Shown: one piece after another, positions 1-7,606 of the stretch
Numbering within the stretch: the stretch's first letter is position 1
Layout of the letters: every line of letters starts with the position of its first letter
Source of the DNA: Lachnospiraceae bacterium MD308
GTDB taxonomy: Bacteria; Bacillota; Clostridia; Lachnospirales; Lachnospiraceae
DNA length: 41,682 nucleotides
Assembly: GCA_010206225.2 (NCBI GenBank)
Contig: VIQU02000033.1
Span: 1 to 41,682, forward strand
Reading direction: 5' to 3'
Program-made: the position numbers and the translations under genes
Notes under the pieces: generated by a model
The model's database searches: none
Told to the model about the DNA's origin: nothing
What the model saw: the letters and a program-made list of their open reading frames with translations, nothing else

Positions 1-1
1 A

Positions 2-250
2 GATTTGCTGGCAGTGGATGACTTCGGACTTATGCCGCTTGATTTGGATAAATGCCGGGATTTTTTCGAAGTAATAGATGCAAGGGATGGACGTAAATCT
101 ACAATCCTTATTTCACAGTTTCCAATCAAGTCCTGGTTTGATATGTTTTCAGACGGAACCTATGCAGATGCCTGCCTTGCCCGTATCACTGACAAAAAGC
201 ATTCTTACCGTCTTGAAATGAATGGACGGAGTATGCGTGAGCCAGTGTGA
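2..250 (+). CDS. istB: IS21-family IstB-like ATPase, C-terminal part (5' end outside window)
   Basis: The reading frame is open from the window edge and ends in TGA at 248-250, so only the last 82 or so residues are visible. The motif AVDDFGLMPLD is the Walker B region of the IstB transposition helper ATPase, and further on are the family-typical SQFPIKSWFDMF, YADACLARI and a closing GRSMREPV. IstB works with the IstA transposase of IS21-type elements, loading it at target DNA in an ATP-dependent way. It is the only clear gene here on the plus strand apart from the right-edge one. GC-rich repeats follow directly downstream, as expected near an element end. Confident of family; whether the element is intact cannot be seen. 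Confidence 0.85.
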   Translation, partial: DLLAVDDFGLMPLDLDKCRDFFEVIDARDGRKSTILISQFPIKSWFDMFSDGTYADACLARITDKKHSYRLEMNGRSMREPV

Positions 251-270
251 TAAAGTCGATAAATAGAGAG

Positions 271-354
271 CGGCGCTGATGCGCCGTTGGGAACGGAACA
301 GCTGCGCCGTTGGGAACGGAACAGCTGCGCCGTTCACACGGAACTGCCGTTCCG
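271..354. repeat. GC-rich tandem and inverted repeats at the putative IS21 right end
   Basis: CGGCGC (271-276) and GCGCCG (281-286) form a 6-bp hairpin with loop TGAT. A 23-bp unit beginning GCGCCGTTGGGAACGGAACA occurs at 281-303 and 304-326, with a partial third copy from 327. CGGAAC (339-344) and GTTCCG (349-354) form a further 6-bp inverted repeat. The block is much richer in GC than its surroundings. IS21 elements are known to carry multiple repeated transposase-binding sites near their ends, so this is inferred to be the terminal region of the element that carries istB. Confidence 0.55.
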
Positions 355-420
355 ATTTAGCGTAATCTACACCAAATAATACCGCACTTTTAAAAGAATA
401 ATTATTTGGAGTTTTGAAAA

Positions 421-454
421 ACATCCACTTGACATCATTTTATCAAGTGGATGT
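421..454 (-). terminator. Perfect 12-bp inverted repeat, possible terminator
   Basis: ACATCCACTTGA (421-432) and TCAAGTGGATGT (443-454) pair perfectly around a 10-nt loop. Read leftward, the stem runs straight into a short T run, which fits an intrinsic terminator for leftward transcripts. It is a back-up to the better placed terminator at 748-773, or part of the mobile-element border. The remainder of 455-747 has no gene I can support: the short open frames there have no ribosome binding site or recognisable protein. Confidence 0.45.
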
Positions 455-747
455 ATAAATGAATTATATGCTGCTATATTTTCTTGCTTTCTTTTTTTAT
501 AAAGAATCCGCTCAAAATCAACCACACTTTGCACTAATAATTATACAATATACCACTTATTTCGACAAACTCCACACATCACAACTTGTACTCTAAACAG
601 CATAACCGGATTTTTCTAAAAATTTTACAATCCTCGTGGAGAAACAGCCGCTTACAGATTGGAATGAATCCATCCATCACATGGAACAGCGCTTTAATCC
701 TGTTTCTTCTTATCAAACAGAAAATCAAAAAAGAGCTATATGCCCAC

Positions 748-773
748 AAAAAACAAGGCAGTTGCCTGCCCTG
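748..773 (-). terminator. Intrinsic terminator of the glyceroyl-transfer operon
   Basis: Read leftward, CAGGGCAG pairs with CTGCCTTG (one G-T wobble) around a GCAA tetraloop, followed by six T. On the plus strand the arms are 754-761 and 766-773. It lies about 65 bases past the stop codon of the FkbH-like gene, exactly where the operon that begins at the poly-G promoter should end. Confidence 0.75.
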
Positions 774-838
774 CACATCATAATAAATATTCCTGTTTTC
801 TCAACACATTCATAAATCTACTTGGTTATTCCTCTGCT

Positions 839-2623
839 CTACACCCTGCAATTATATATCTGCATATGTGGCTTTTTCGGATCATAATGGCTTATATCTA
901 ATTCCCACTCTGAATTTTTGTCCTCATCCTCCTTTACTTTGACAAATCCCATCATGCCATAAAAATCTTTTACCATAGAATTTTTCACAGTTGGATAATA
1001 ATATCCGATAATCTTGCTAACACTGTACCTTTGCGCTTCTTCAACAAGAGCATTCATCATTGTATCTTCCATCCCTCTTTTAAGCACGCGGCAGCTCATC
1101 AGCCAAAGCCTTATATGGAATGTATCTTCCGCTTTCTGCACAATAACAACAGTTACAAGACCATTATCCGCAAATTTATCGGTCAATCTTCCGCAAAGGC
1201 ATACATAATCTGATGACTTCTGCATTATTTTAATATCATCTTCTGTGCAGCGAAGCGTTGTCAGATTAAATTGATTAGACTTATTTGTAAGCTGTGCGAT
1301 TCTCTGAATATATACAGGCTTAAAATCATCTATATATGCTGTCATCCGTAAGCTGTCAAGATATTCTCCATAATCTGCAAACGTTGCTTCCGCTTTGCTT
1401 GCCTTAGCCTTCGCATGGTACATGTCCGTTTTCTTTATATCCTCCGCTGATAATGAAGTCACTTCAAAATATCCGCTGTGATCAAGAACCCTAATATAAT
1501 TCTCTGCCGTATCCATTAAGGGGACGGCCACCCCTGGCAATTGTGCGGATACAATCTCCCTCTCTGCCGGATTATCATCTACGAATACAAAACTGTCAAC
1601 TCCAAGTGTTAACTCATCTGCTATTTCTTTTAAATTCTGATCCTTTGGATTCCAGTTTGCTTTTATATCAACAAAATCATCCGGTTTTAGCACTCCATCC
1701 GGATGATTTAATCCCGCAAGCGCATTAGCCATCTCATTTTTTGAATCTATAGCTAATATAACTCCTATATCCTTCAATTTTTTACAGTAACTTTGGAATT
1801 CTGTAAAGACTTGTCCTTTTGAAACTTCCATTCCGATTTTAATACCTTCAATACCGTCATCTCCAACTATACCTCCCCATAGAGTATTGTCCAGGTCAAG
1901 AACAAGTGCTTTCTTATTTTTCCCATAAATCGACTTCACTATATTTGCCACACTTTGGGCTACATACGGTATAGCATCCATACACATAGCACACTTATAC
2001 ATATGCCAGTATAATGAATGATTCCACTCCGAAAGACCATAATCCTGTGAAATATATTCTAAATCATTGATATAAAAATTATGATTATTTTGGGCATATT
2101 CATAAAATTTTTGATTAAGGCGGGAAACATAATTACTCCTTCCTCTATAATCCCAGATATCACGGTTTCCCATTAATCTGTAATTAGGTCTGTCAAAGTT
2201 GTTCTGTATTACCGGACAATGGAATTTTTCTTCAAGTTTCTCCCACATTGCTCTGAACTTTCCATATTCCGATTCAAGCATAGCGTCAACATCATCCATT
2301 GTATCATTTATTTCTGGAAACACATCAATATTTCTCCAACTTGTGTGAACATATATGATATCAGGAGCAAACTGATCCAATCCTTTTGATCCGAACATCG
2401 CATCCTGCCAATATTGACCATATTCAGACTGATAAAATTCCGCATCTATGCCATAATACAACAAAAAAATATTAAGCTGTTCCACCAATTCATTCGTTGT
2501 CGAACCTCCTAATACAGCAATTTTCTTTTTTAACATAGAAGACTGTGCAGATAATTCACGCCTGACTTTAGCCTTTTTTCTATATAATGTTTTTGTATCT
2601 AATGGATAATTAAAATAGTCCAT
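839..2623 (-). CDS. FkbH-like HAD-family protein (glyceryl-ACP forming)
   Basis: The 594-residue product has the FkbH layout: an N-terminal SGNH-like region (about 34-220), a HAD domain with motif VLDLDNTLWGG (Asp243, Asp245) and later FVFVDDNPAERE, and a C-terminal GNAT-like part (about 405-580). FkbH proteins take 1,3-bisphosphoglycerate, dephosphorylate it and load the glyceryl group on an acyl carrier protein as a thioester. A carrier protein gene is two genes upstream in the same operon, which strongly supports this role. The start follows an AGGTGG ribosome site. It is the last gene of the unit that starts at the poly-G promoter. The acceptor sugar is not visible; glyceroylation of an amino sugar in the surface glycan is inferred. 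Confidence 0.85.
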   Translation of the reverse strand: MDYFNYPLDTKTLYRKKAKVRRELSAQSSMLKKKIAVLGGSTTNELVEQLNIFLLYYGIDAEFYQSEYGQYWQDAMFGSKGLDQFAPDIIYVHTSWRNIDVFPEINDTMDDVDAMLESEYGKFRAMWEKLEEKFHCPVIQNNFDRPNYRLMGNRDIWDYRGRSNYVSRLNQKFYEYAQNNHNFYINDLEYISQDYGLSEWNHSLYWHMYKCAMCMDAIPYVAQSVANIVKSIYGKNKKALVLDLDNTLWGGIVGDDGIEGIKIGMEVSKGQVFTEFQSYCKKLKDIGVILAIDSKNEMANALAGLNHPDGVLKPDDFVDIKANWNPKDQNLKEIADELTLGVDSFVFVDDNPAEREIVSAQLPGVAVPLMDTAENYIRVLDHSGYFEVTSLSAEDIKKTDMYHAKAKASKAEATFADYGEYLDSLRMTAYIDDFKPVYIQRIAQLTNKSNQFNLTTLRCTEDDIKIMQKSSDYVCLCGRLTDKFADNGLVTVVIVQKAEDTFHIRLWLMSCRVLKRGMEDTMMNALVEEAQRYSVSKIIGYYYPTVKNSMVKDFYGMMGFVKVKEDEDKNSEWELDISHYDPKKPHMQIYNCRV

Positions 2624-2700
2624 TCCAACACCACCTGTATTTTTTCAAATAAATCCTTTTTAGAATAGTCCATGTTTCATTTGCCTGCATTTTCCCTAAT

Positions 2701-3696
2701 TCAGTTTGGACGATCCTGATCTCCGTCTCCTCTGAACAAAACTATGTTTTCATTAGTAGTACAATAATTTATATCTACATTGCACTGCACATACGGCGAA
2801 AAGTAATTTGGAATGATGTTATTTGTTTCATCTACGCGTTTCCACCCTGCCTTGCGAAGCATTCCTTCCGGAACACCCTTCTCATACATATCAATATATT
2901 CCGCATGTTCTTTATCTAAAAGATTATCTAAAAATGGTGTAATGCATGTCAGGGCTTCTAAATATCCCACACAGTCAACGAATCGGATGACTCTGGCTCC
3001 ATTATATTCCTGAACACGAAGAAAAAATACAGCATTTGTATTCACCCCATCCATCTTTATCCCATAAATCATATACTTGTACATCGGATGACTAAAATAC
3101 CTTCTCTTTAAATAAGAGATACTTTTATAAGGAACTGATTCCTTACTCACATATCTGTCAAAATTAAAATCCTCGGTAAATTCTTCAAATGTATTATATT
3201 TTTTAATTATTGACACATTGTTTACTTCTATGTCTGGTATTTCAGAATCTTCCACCTTTGCTATCTGATATTTAGCAGCCGCATTAAGACGATACCACTG
3301 GTTCATCTTTCCTATTAAAAATTTCATTCGTTTATAAATACCAGCTGTGGTACTAATATTTATACCAGAACAAAATAATGTTTTATGCTTTTCATTTTTT
3401 TGGATGTACATAAGTAATTTCACACCTAAGAAACAATACCCCGGATTAGCTTTCCACATGGCAAGAGCGATATCTTTTTCTGGACCACTATCATAGGATA
3501 TAAAGCCAAGTATTCCCTGTATTGTACCATTTGAATCAACAGCAATAACATAATCAAGCTTATCACTGGTATATTGCCATTCAAATAGCCCAGTTTCTCT
3601 TACAAGAATATGGTCTTTTTTCCACTTGTCATCTATAAATTTTTTTATAGATGGTATATCTTTTGCTGTTGCATATCTAATTTCATACTCTTTCAT
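2701..3696 (-). CDS. GNAT-fold acyltransferase-like protein of the FkbH/ACP module
   Basis: About 331 residues, soluble, with an N-terminal GNAT-like stretch (EIRYATAKDIPSIKKFI, then a GILGFISYD strand) and a second half that looks like a further degenerate GNAT domain. I chose ATG 3696, since GGAG lies 6 bases upstream; ATG 3708 is also possible. It lies between the acyl carrier protein and the FkbH gene. GNAT-type enzymes move acyl groups to amines, so the simplest inference is that it hands the glyceryl group from the carrier to an amino sugar. No catalytic residue can be named with confidence, and the acceptor is unknown. Confidence 0.6.
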   Translation of the reverse strand: MKEYEIRYATAKDIPSIKKFIDDKWKKDHILVRETGLFEWQYTSDKLDYVIAVDSNGTIQGILGFISYDSGPEKDIALAMWKANPGYCFLGVKLLMYIQKNEKHKTLFCSGINISTTAGIYKRMKFLIGKMNQWYRLNAAAKYQIAKVEDSEIPDIEVNNVSIIKKYNTFEEFTEDFNFDRYVSKESVPYKSISYLKRRYFSHPMYKYMIYGIKMDGVNTNAVFFLRVQEYNGARVIRFVDCVGYLEALTCITPFLDNLLDKEHAEYIDMYEKGVPEGMLRKAGWKRVDETNNIIPNYFSPYVQCNVDINYCTTNENIVLFRGDGDQDRPN

Positions 3697-3716
3697 ATCA
3701 ATCTCCATTGTATCTT

Positions 3717-3959
3717 CTATAATCCGCGCAAAATGATAATATCTATCATTGAACCGACATTTTCCATTCCAACCACCTCATCCATGTCAAAACGCATACC
3801 AAATTCATCCTCTATCATCTCAATAAGATTCATCTGCATAAGAGAATCCCATCCTTCAACATCAGATGCGGTAGTCTCAAATCCAATAACTAAATCTTCT
3901 CTATCAAACGCATCTGTAAAAATTTCATTAACTTTACTCAACACTTCTTCCTTTGACAT
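3717..3959 (-). CDS. Acyl carrier protein
   Basis: An 80-residue acidic protein with the 4'-phosphopantetheine attachment motif GWDSLMQMNL (Ser39) followed by the usual IEMIEDEFGMRF helix. Ribosome site AGAGG precedes the ATG. It sits 18 bases after the deacetylase gene and 20 bases before the GNAT-like gene. Location next to an FkbH homologue points to a dedicated carrier for a glyceryl thioester rather than fatty-acid synthesis, since no fatty-acid genes are nearby. It needs a phosphopantetheinyl transferase encoded elsewhere. Confidence 0.9.
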   Translation of the reverse strand: MSKEEVLSKVNEIFTDAFDREDLVIGFETTASDVEGWDSLMQMNLIEMIEDEFGMRFDMDEVVGMENVGSMIDIIILRGL

Positions 3960-3977
3960 AATCTAACCTCTGCTTTC

Positions 3978-4934
3978 CTAATATTTTATGTAATTTTCGC
4001 TTTTCGGCGGGAAATCGTTACAATCCAGACGCGGCAATTCAAGTGCCGAGTCAACACCAATCTCAGCTGCCCGTACTTCTGTAGTAAATCCTGCACATGC
4101 TCCCTGACTCTTAATATACTCAAGCACCTCCTGATTATAATCGCCGTATGGATAATTTGCTGCCCAGCATTTTCTATCGATAAATTCATCCAGAGTCTCT
4201 AATGCCATATCTACATCTTTACGCAGCTGCTCTGGCGATAAGTTTCCCATCCAATAATGATCATAACCATGAAATCCTATAAACATACCATGCCGCTTCA
4301 AAGTTCTGATCTGCTCTTTAGTCATATAAAGTTCATACGCCAGCTTCTCCTCTGAAATACCTACATATTTTTCAAACAAATTACTTGAAATAGTATTCCT
4401 CAGTTTTTCTGGAAGAACCGTCTGGAGCATTCTTTTAACAAATATCGTCTCCTTTGCATCAAAACGATTTGCTACAGCATATTCATGGAACAATTCATCT
4501 GTCGGCGCATAATCGTATTCCATACCGCGGTAATAATCCATTTCTTTTTTTACATCTTCAGTCAGCTTGTTAATATCTGCACTGGCCAATATATAGTGAA
4601 TTTTATTCACATCAAGTAACTGATGTGTTGCAAACGTCTTCCCGGGGATAAAGAATGAACCTTGCACACCATACTCTTCCAATACAGGAAAAGCAAACGT
4701 ATAATTATCCGCATATCCATCATCAAATGTTAATAATAATGACCTGTCCGGGAGTTCATATCTTCCTCCAACTGCAGCAATGACCTGTTCCATCGTTACG
4801 ATATGAAAGTGATTTTTCATAAATTCAATCTGTTGCCGAAAAAGAGACTTATCCAATCCCTTAATATCTGGATATCGGCTATGCATTAAATCCCTTGTAT
4901 AGTGGTACATTGATATGTATAATTTGCAACACAT
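3978..4934 (-). CDS. Polysaccharide deacetylase (NodB/CE4 fold), first gene of the phase-variable operon
   Basis: The 318-residue protein has CE4 motif 1, LLTFDDGYADN (Asp71, Asp72), and motif 2, GFHGYDHYW (His222, His226), the metal-binding His-x3-His pair. No signal peptide or membrane segment is evident, so it probably acts in the cytoplasm on a lipid-linked or nucleotide-linked sugar. CE4 enzymes remove N-acetyl (or similar) groups, leaving a free amine. In this operon that amine could become the acceptor for the glyceryl group from the FkbH/ACP pair. The ATG follows GGGGAGG by about 9 bases. Expression should depend on the poly-G promoter at 4965-4995. Confidence 0.85.
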   Translation of the reverse strand: MCCKLYISMYHYTRDLMHSRYPDIKGLDKSLFRQQIEFMKNHFHIVTMEQVIAAVGGRYELPDRSLLLTFDDGYADNYTFAFPVLEEYGVQGSFFIPGKTFATHQLLDVNKIHYILASADINKLTEDVKKEMDYYRGMEYDYAPTDELFHEYAVANRFDAKETIFVKRMLQTVLPEKLRNTISSNLFEKYVGISEEKLAYELYMTKEQIRTLKRHGMFIGFHGYDHYWMGNLSPEQLRKDVDMALETLDEFIDRKCWAANYPYGDYNQEVLEYIKSQGACAGFTTEVRAAEIGVDSALELPRLDCNDFPPKSENYIKY

Positions 4935-4964
4935 TTCTTCTATCCTCCCCTTTTATCTTTATCC

Positions 4965-4995
4965 ATTTTAACCCCCCCCCCCTATTATTTGTCAA
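4965..4995 (-). promoter_or_regulatory. Phase-variable promoter: poly-G tract between -35 and -10
   Basis: Read leftward: a perfect TTGACA at 4995-4990, then AATAATA, eleven G (4982-4972), one T, and TAAAAT (4970-4965, 5 of 6 matches to TATAAT). The spacer is 19 bp with 11 G; 9 G would give the optimal 17 and 10 G would give 18. The predicted start site is about 4958, leaving a leader of some 24 bases with GGGGAGG before the ATG at 4934. Homopolymer tracts in the promoter spacer are an established phase-variation mechanism in Neisseria. Here strength should change with each base gained or lost. Tract length and spacing are seen directly; switching is inferred. Confidence 0.8.
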
Positions 4996-5010
4996 TATCT
5001 GTCTGCCTAC

Positions 5011-5033
5011 TTTCGTATACACCTTTCGTATAC
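5011..5033. promoter_or_regulatory. Direct repeats TTTCGTATAC upstream of the poly-G promoter
   Basis: TTTCGTATAC occurs at 5011-5020 and again at 5024-5033, a 13-bp period. The pair lies roughly 53 to 75 bases upstream of the predicted start site, where an activator would bind. The two sites are not needed for the terminator further upstream, although that hairpin contains a related sequence. No regulator gene is present in the window. Confidence 0.4.
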
Positions 5034-5120
5034 ATAGTGACAAATGACTGTAATCTCCATTTTTAAGATAAGTTATACTGGTTCAACGGATATGGACAGT
5101 AATTATACATGTCATCACAC

Positions 5121-5160
5121 AAAAAAAGAACGCCCCGTATATACGAAACGTTCTCTTTTT
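5121..5160 (-). terminator. Strong intrinsic terminator ending the long middle operon
   Basis: Read leftward, GAACGTTTCGTA pairs with TACGGGGCGTTC (three G-T wobbles) and a run of seven T follows; arms lie at about 5142-5153 and 5128-5139. The plus-strand reading also ends in T-rich sequence, so it may work in both directions. It separates the GT-C gene from the poly-G promoter and so makes the downstream four-gene unit depend on its own promoter. Confidence 0.8.
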
Positions 5161-5183
5161 GATGTTTTATTGTAAATAAGTAA

Positions 5184-6905
5184 TTATCGTTCCAAAGGAT
5201 ATGCGGCGATAAATCTAAATATATTTTCTCTGGTTAATCCCCCTTCCTCCTGTGCCTTTATCAATGCTTCTGATTCTTCCTTTGTTACAGGAATGAAGGT
5301 AACGTCCTTTGTAACGGATATCCATTCGTTAAATTCGTCTTTATTAAATAGTTCTTTTAATCTGAGTTTTATAAGCGTAACATTATCTATTGGCATATTA
5401 TTAATCAAAAGAATCCCATCCAGATGACGATTATCAGGTGAATAGTTCCAATCCCGCATATTGTATGCGTTTAAATACCATGAATTTTCATTCATATCTC
5501 TCAAGATCAATAAGTCACTCATAAGTCCAAGATAAAATCTGGTTTCCTCTCCTGTTGCAGCAAGCGAATTACCGTTAAACTGATAAAAGGCGCTTGTAAC
5601 AGCTGGATAATTATACAAACATAAAAATGTATCATTATTCATTATATCTTGGTTTTCAGGCACTTCCGCCCTAAAACGCAGCTGTTGGTAATAATCCTCC
5701 TGCCAGTCCAAATACGCTAAATTAAAGTGACCTATCCCGATTGTTATAATGGTAACAAGAATTATATTCCTAATCTCTTTACGGCAAATAATGTGAACCA
5801 GATAATAAAATATAATTGCCGTTCCGATGCCCAGCAACAAAGCATTTCTCCCTCCTGTTCCTGTTGTTGCAAATGCACCCTGAGATCGAATTACGTATGC
5901 AAAAAAACCTGCGTAAAAACAAAATACACCCATTAATAGCATCACAATCAATCTGTCATAATTTCCTTCTTCATTGAATTTGATTGATTCTCTGCGTTTT
6001 TTTCTATAAAAATTCCAAAAGTAACATAAAATCACCATTATTAAAATAATTAAAACTACATAGTTTGACAAAACGTTTATATAATTTAAAACCATTTCTT
6101 TAATTATTGTAAGTGCATAAATCGGAGAACGAAGTAATAGGCTTGGCAATGCTCTCCAATCCACATAATTGTGCCCTCCATAAATCCCATATCCGGGAAA
6201 CAGCATATGTTTTCCAAAATAGAATACAATCGGGGCAAGCAGGAAATCGGCATAACTCAATATTGCCTTAAAGCATTTCTTTATATTATTTCCAACTTCG
6301 CTCCACCTCCACTTCTCTTTCAATCTTTCATAATACAGATATAAAAGTATAAGCAAAGTCATGAGCATAATCGATTCCGTATTAAAAGAGAATACCAATA
6401 CAGATAAGGACAATACTCTCATGATAACAGCCTTTTTCCCTCTTTTTCCCTGCCACAGCGTAACCAGATAAAAAGCAATCCAAAATGCAAACAGCCCAAG
6501 TGAGTATCCATAGCAAATCCATGTTATTCTGACATCATTTATAGGAATCGTAATATACAGCAAAGTAATCCAAAATGCCGTTTGAGCGGAAAACGTATCA
6601 ATCTTCTTCATAATCGCATATACCAGCAATGAACCGACATAAAAATAAAGAAATACTAAAATCCTATACGCTCCATCCGGCAGCAGCCACAATGATGCAT
6701 CGATATATGCCTGCAAAGGCAGACTTGACTGAAGAAAAACTTCTAATAAATAATCCCAGTTCTTATTTATATATCCCCAATCATCCCACCAGAGGCCTGA
6801 TACGAAGAGCAATAATCCCTGCGAGAATATATACACCAATGTAATCCAAAATATATGTTTTGAAGTCTCATTGTTTCTATATTGATCTATCAGTCTTTTT
6901 ATCAT
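5184..6905 (-). CDS. Multispanning GT-C-type glycosyltransferase (ArnT-like role)
   Basis: About 573 residues, with some 10-12 hydrophobic segments, an early loop motif SGLWWDDWGY (Asp41, Asp42) and a soluble C-terminal domain of about 150 residues. An acidic pair in the first outside loop is the catalytic signature of GT-C enzymes, which take a sugar from a polyprenyl-phosphate donor. ATG 6905 is preferred over an upstream TTG because AAAGGCGG lies 8 bases before it. It closes a run of formyltransferase, GT2, deacetylase and SMR-pair genes that together match the parts of the Arn pathway, so it is inferred to transfer the flipped sugar to the surface glycan. Sequence similarity to ArnT proper is not obvious. 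Confidence 0.7.
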   Translation of the reverse strand: MIKRLIDQYRNNETSKHIFWITLVYIFSQGLLLFVSGLWWDDWGYINKNWDYLLEVFLQSSLPLQAYIDASLWLLPDGAYRILVFLYFYVGSLLVYAIMKKIDTFSAQTAFWITLLYITIPINDVRITWICYGYSLGLFAFWIAFYLVTLWQGKRGKKAVIMRVLSLSVLVFSFNTESIMLMTLLILLYLYYERLKEKWRWSEVGNNIKKCFKAILSYADFLLAPIVFYFGKHMLFPGYGIYGGHNYVDWRALPSLLLRSPIYALTIIKEMVLNYINVLSNYVVLIILIMVILCYFWNFYRKKRRESIKFNEEGNYDRLIVMLLMGVFCFYAGFFAYVIRSQGAFATTGTGGRNALLLGIGTAIIFYYLVHIICRKEIRNIILVTIITIGIGHFNLAYLDWQEDYYQQLRFRAEVPENQDIMNNDTFLCLYNYPAVTSAFYQFNGNSLAATGEETRFYLGLMSDLLILRDMNENSWYLNAYNMRDWNYSPDNRHLDGILLINNMPIDNVTLIKLRLKELFNKDEFNEWISVTKDVTFIPVTKEESEALIKAQEEGGLTRENIFRFIAAYPLER

Positions 6906-6927
6906 CTTATCTACCGCCTTTTGAAAA

Positions 6928-7263
6928 TTAAAGAGAGAATACAATTACACCGCATACTATGAGAAGATTTCCGATAACCTTTTTTCCTGTTATCTCTTCA
7001 TCAAAAAATATCCTACCCAAAATCATCACGTAAAAATAAACCAGCGACTCTATTACAACTCCATATTTAAACGGAAGACCTCTATATGCAAGTATCATCA
7101 ATACCATACATACAATCACCAAAGCATAACCTGATATTACATACAAGTTTAAATATTCTCTCAACTCTGTTTTATGCTCAGCATTACTGCTCTTTTTCAG
7201 TAAAACCTGTGAAAAAGCCGAAAGCACTCCAGAAAACACCGCAATCAATACATACTTAATCAT
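6928..7263 (-). CDS. Small multidrug-resistance/EamA-type half transporter (ArnF-like)
   Basis: A 111-residue protein with four hydrophobic helices, including a glycine-containing first helix (VLIAVFSGVLSAFSQVLLKK) and a last helix ending at the C-terminus. The ATG overlaps the end of the previous gene by 8 bases, indicating translational coupling of the two halves. ArnE and ArnF are just such paired four-helix proteins that flip undecaprenyl-phosphate-aminoarabinose. By context this pair is inferred to flip the lipid-linked sugar made by the neighbouring GT2 enzyme. Confidence 0.75.
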   Translation of the reverse strand: MIKYVLIAVFSGVLSAFSQVLLKKSSNAEHKTELREYLNLYVISGYALVIVCMVLMILAYRGLPFKYGVVIESLVYFYVMILGRIFFDEEITGKKVIGNLLIVCGVIVFSL

Positions 7264-7606
7264 CTGCTGACACCACAATCACACCGGCCATAACCAAAAC
7301 AACTCCTATAATATTCAACAATGTGATTTCCTCTTTAAAAATAAGCACCGACCAAACCAAGCCCATCAAAACAGTGCTGCCCTTACTAGACATCGCCATT
7401 GTAAGTGAGAACCTTTTTAGTGCCTGCTGGTAGATAATAGCATAAATTCCTAAAAGCAGGAATTCTAATATAAAAAAAATAAATGTATCCAATACTTTAT
7501 CCTGCACCCCTGCCTGTTTGGCAAATACTGACGACACAGAATATACAGCAAACCCACCATATAATATAATAAAATCTGATATTTTATGCTTCTTTTTTTC
7601 CGTCAT
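7256..7606 (-). CDS. Small multidrug-resistance/EamA-type half transporter (ArnE-like)
   Basis: A 116-residue, four-helix protein with the EamA-like second half STVLMGLVWSVLIFKEEIT followed by a last helix with GVVLVMAGVIVV. The KEE charge cluster after helix 3 is typical of this family and recurs as DEE in its partner gene. It starts inside the end of the formyltransferase gene (23-base overlap) and overlaps the second half transporter. The two are expected to act together as a heterodimer in the membrane. Confidence 0.75.
   Translation of the reverse strand: MTEKKKHKISDFIILYGGFAVYSVSSVFAKQAGVQDKVLDTFIFFILEFLLLGIYAIIYQQALKRFSLTMAMSSKGSTVLMGLVWSVLIFKEEITLLNIIGVVLVMAGVIVVSADD

Noticed and set aside
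281-334. CRISPR-like repeats
   Set aside because: Only two and a part copies, directly abutting with no unique spacers; better explained as an insertion-element end.
149-424. Minus-strand open frame of 91 codons over the istB end and repeats
   Set aside because: It overlaps a clear IstB protein, spans GC-rich repeats and has no recognisable protein.
579-783. Two overlapping short open frames between the IS end and the FkbH gene
   Set aside because: They overlap each other on opposite strands, cover the terminator at 748-773 and have no ribosome site or family resemblance.
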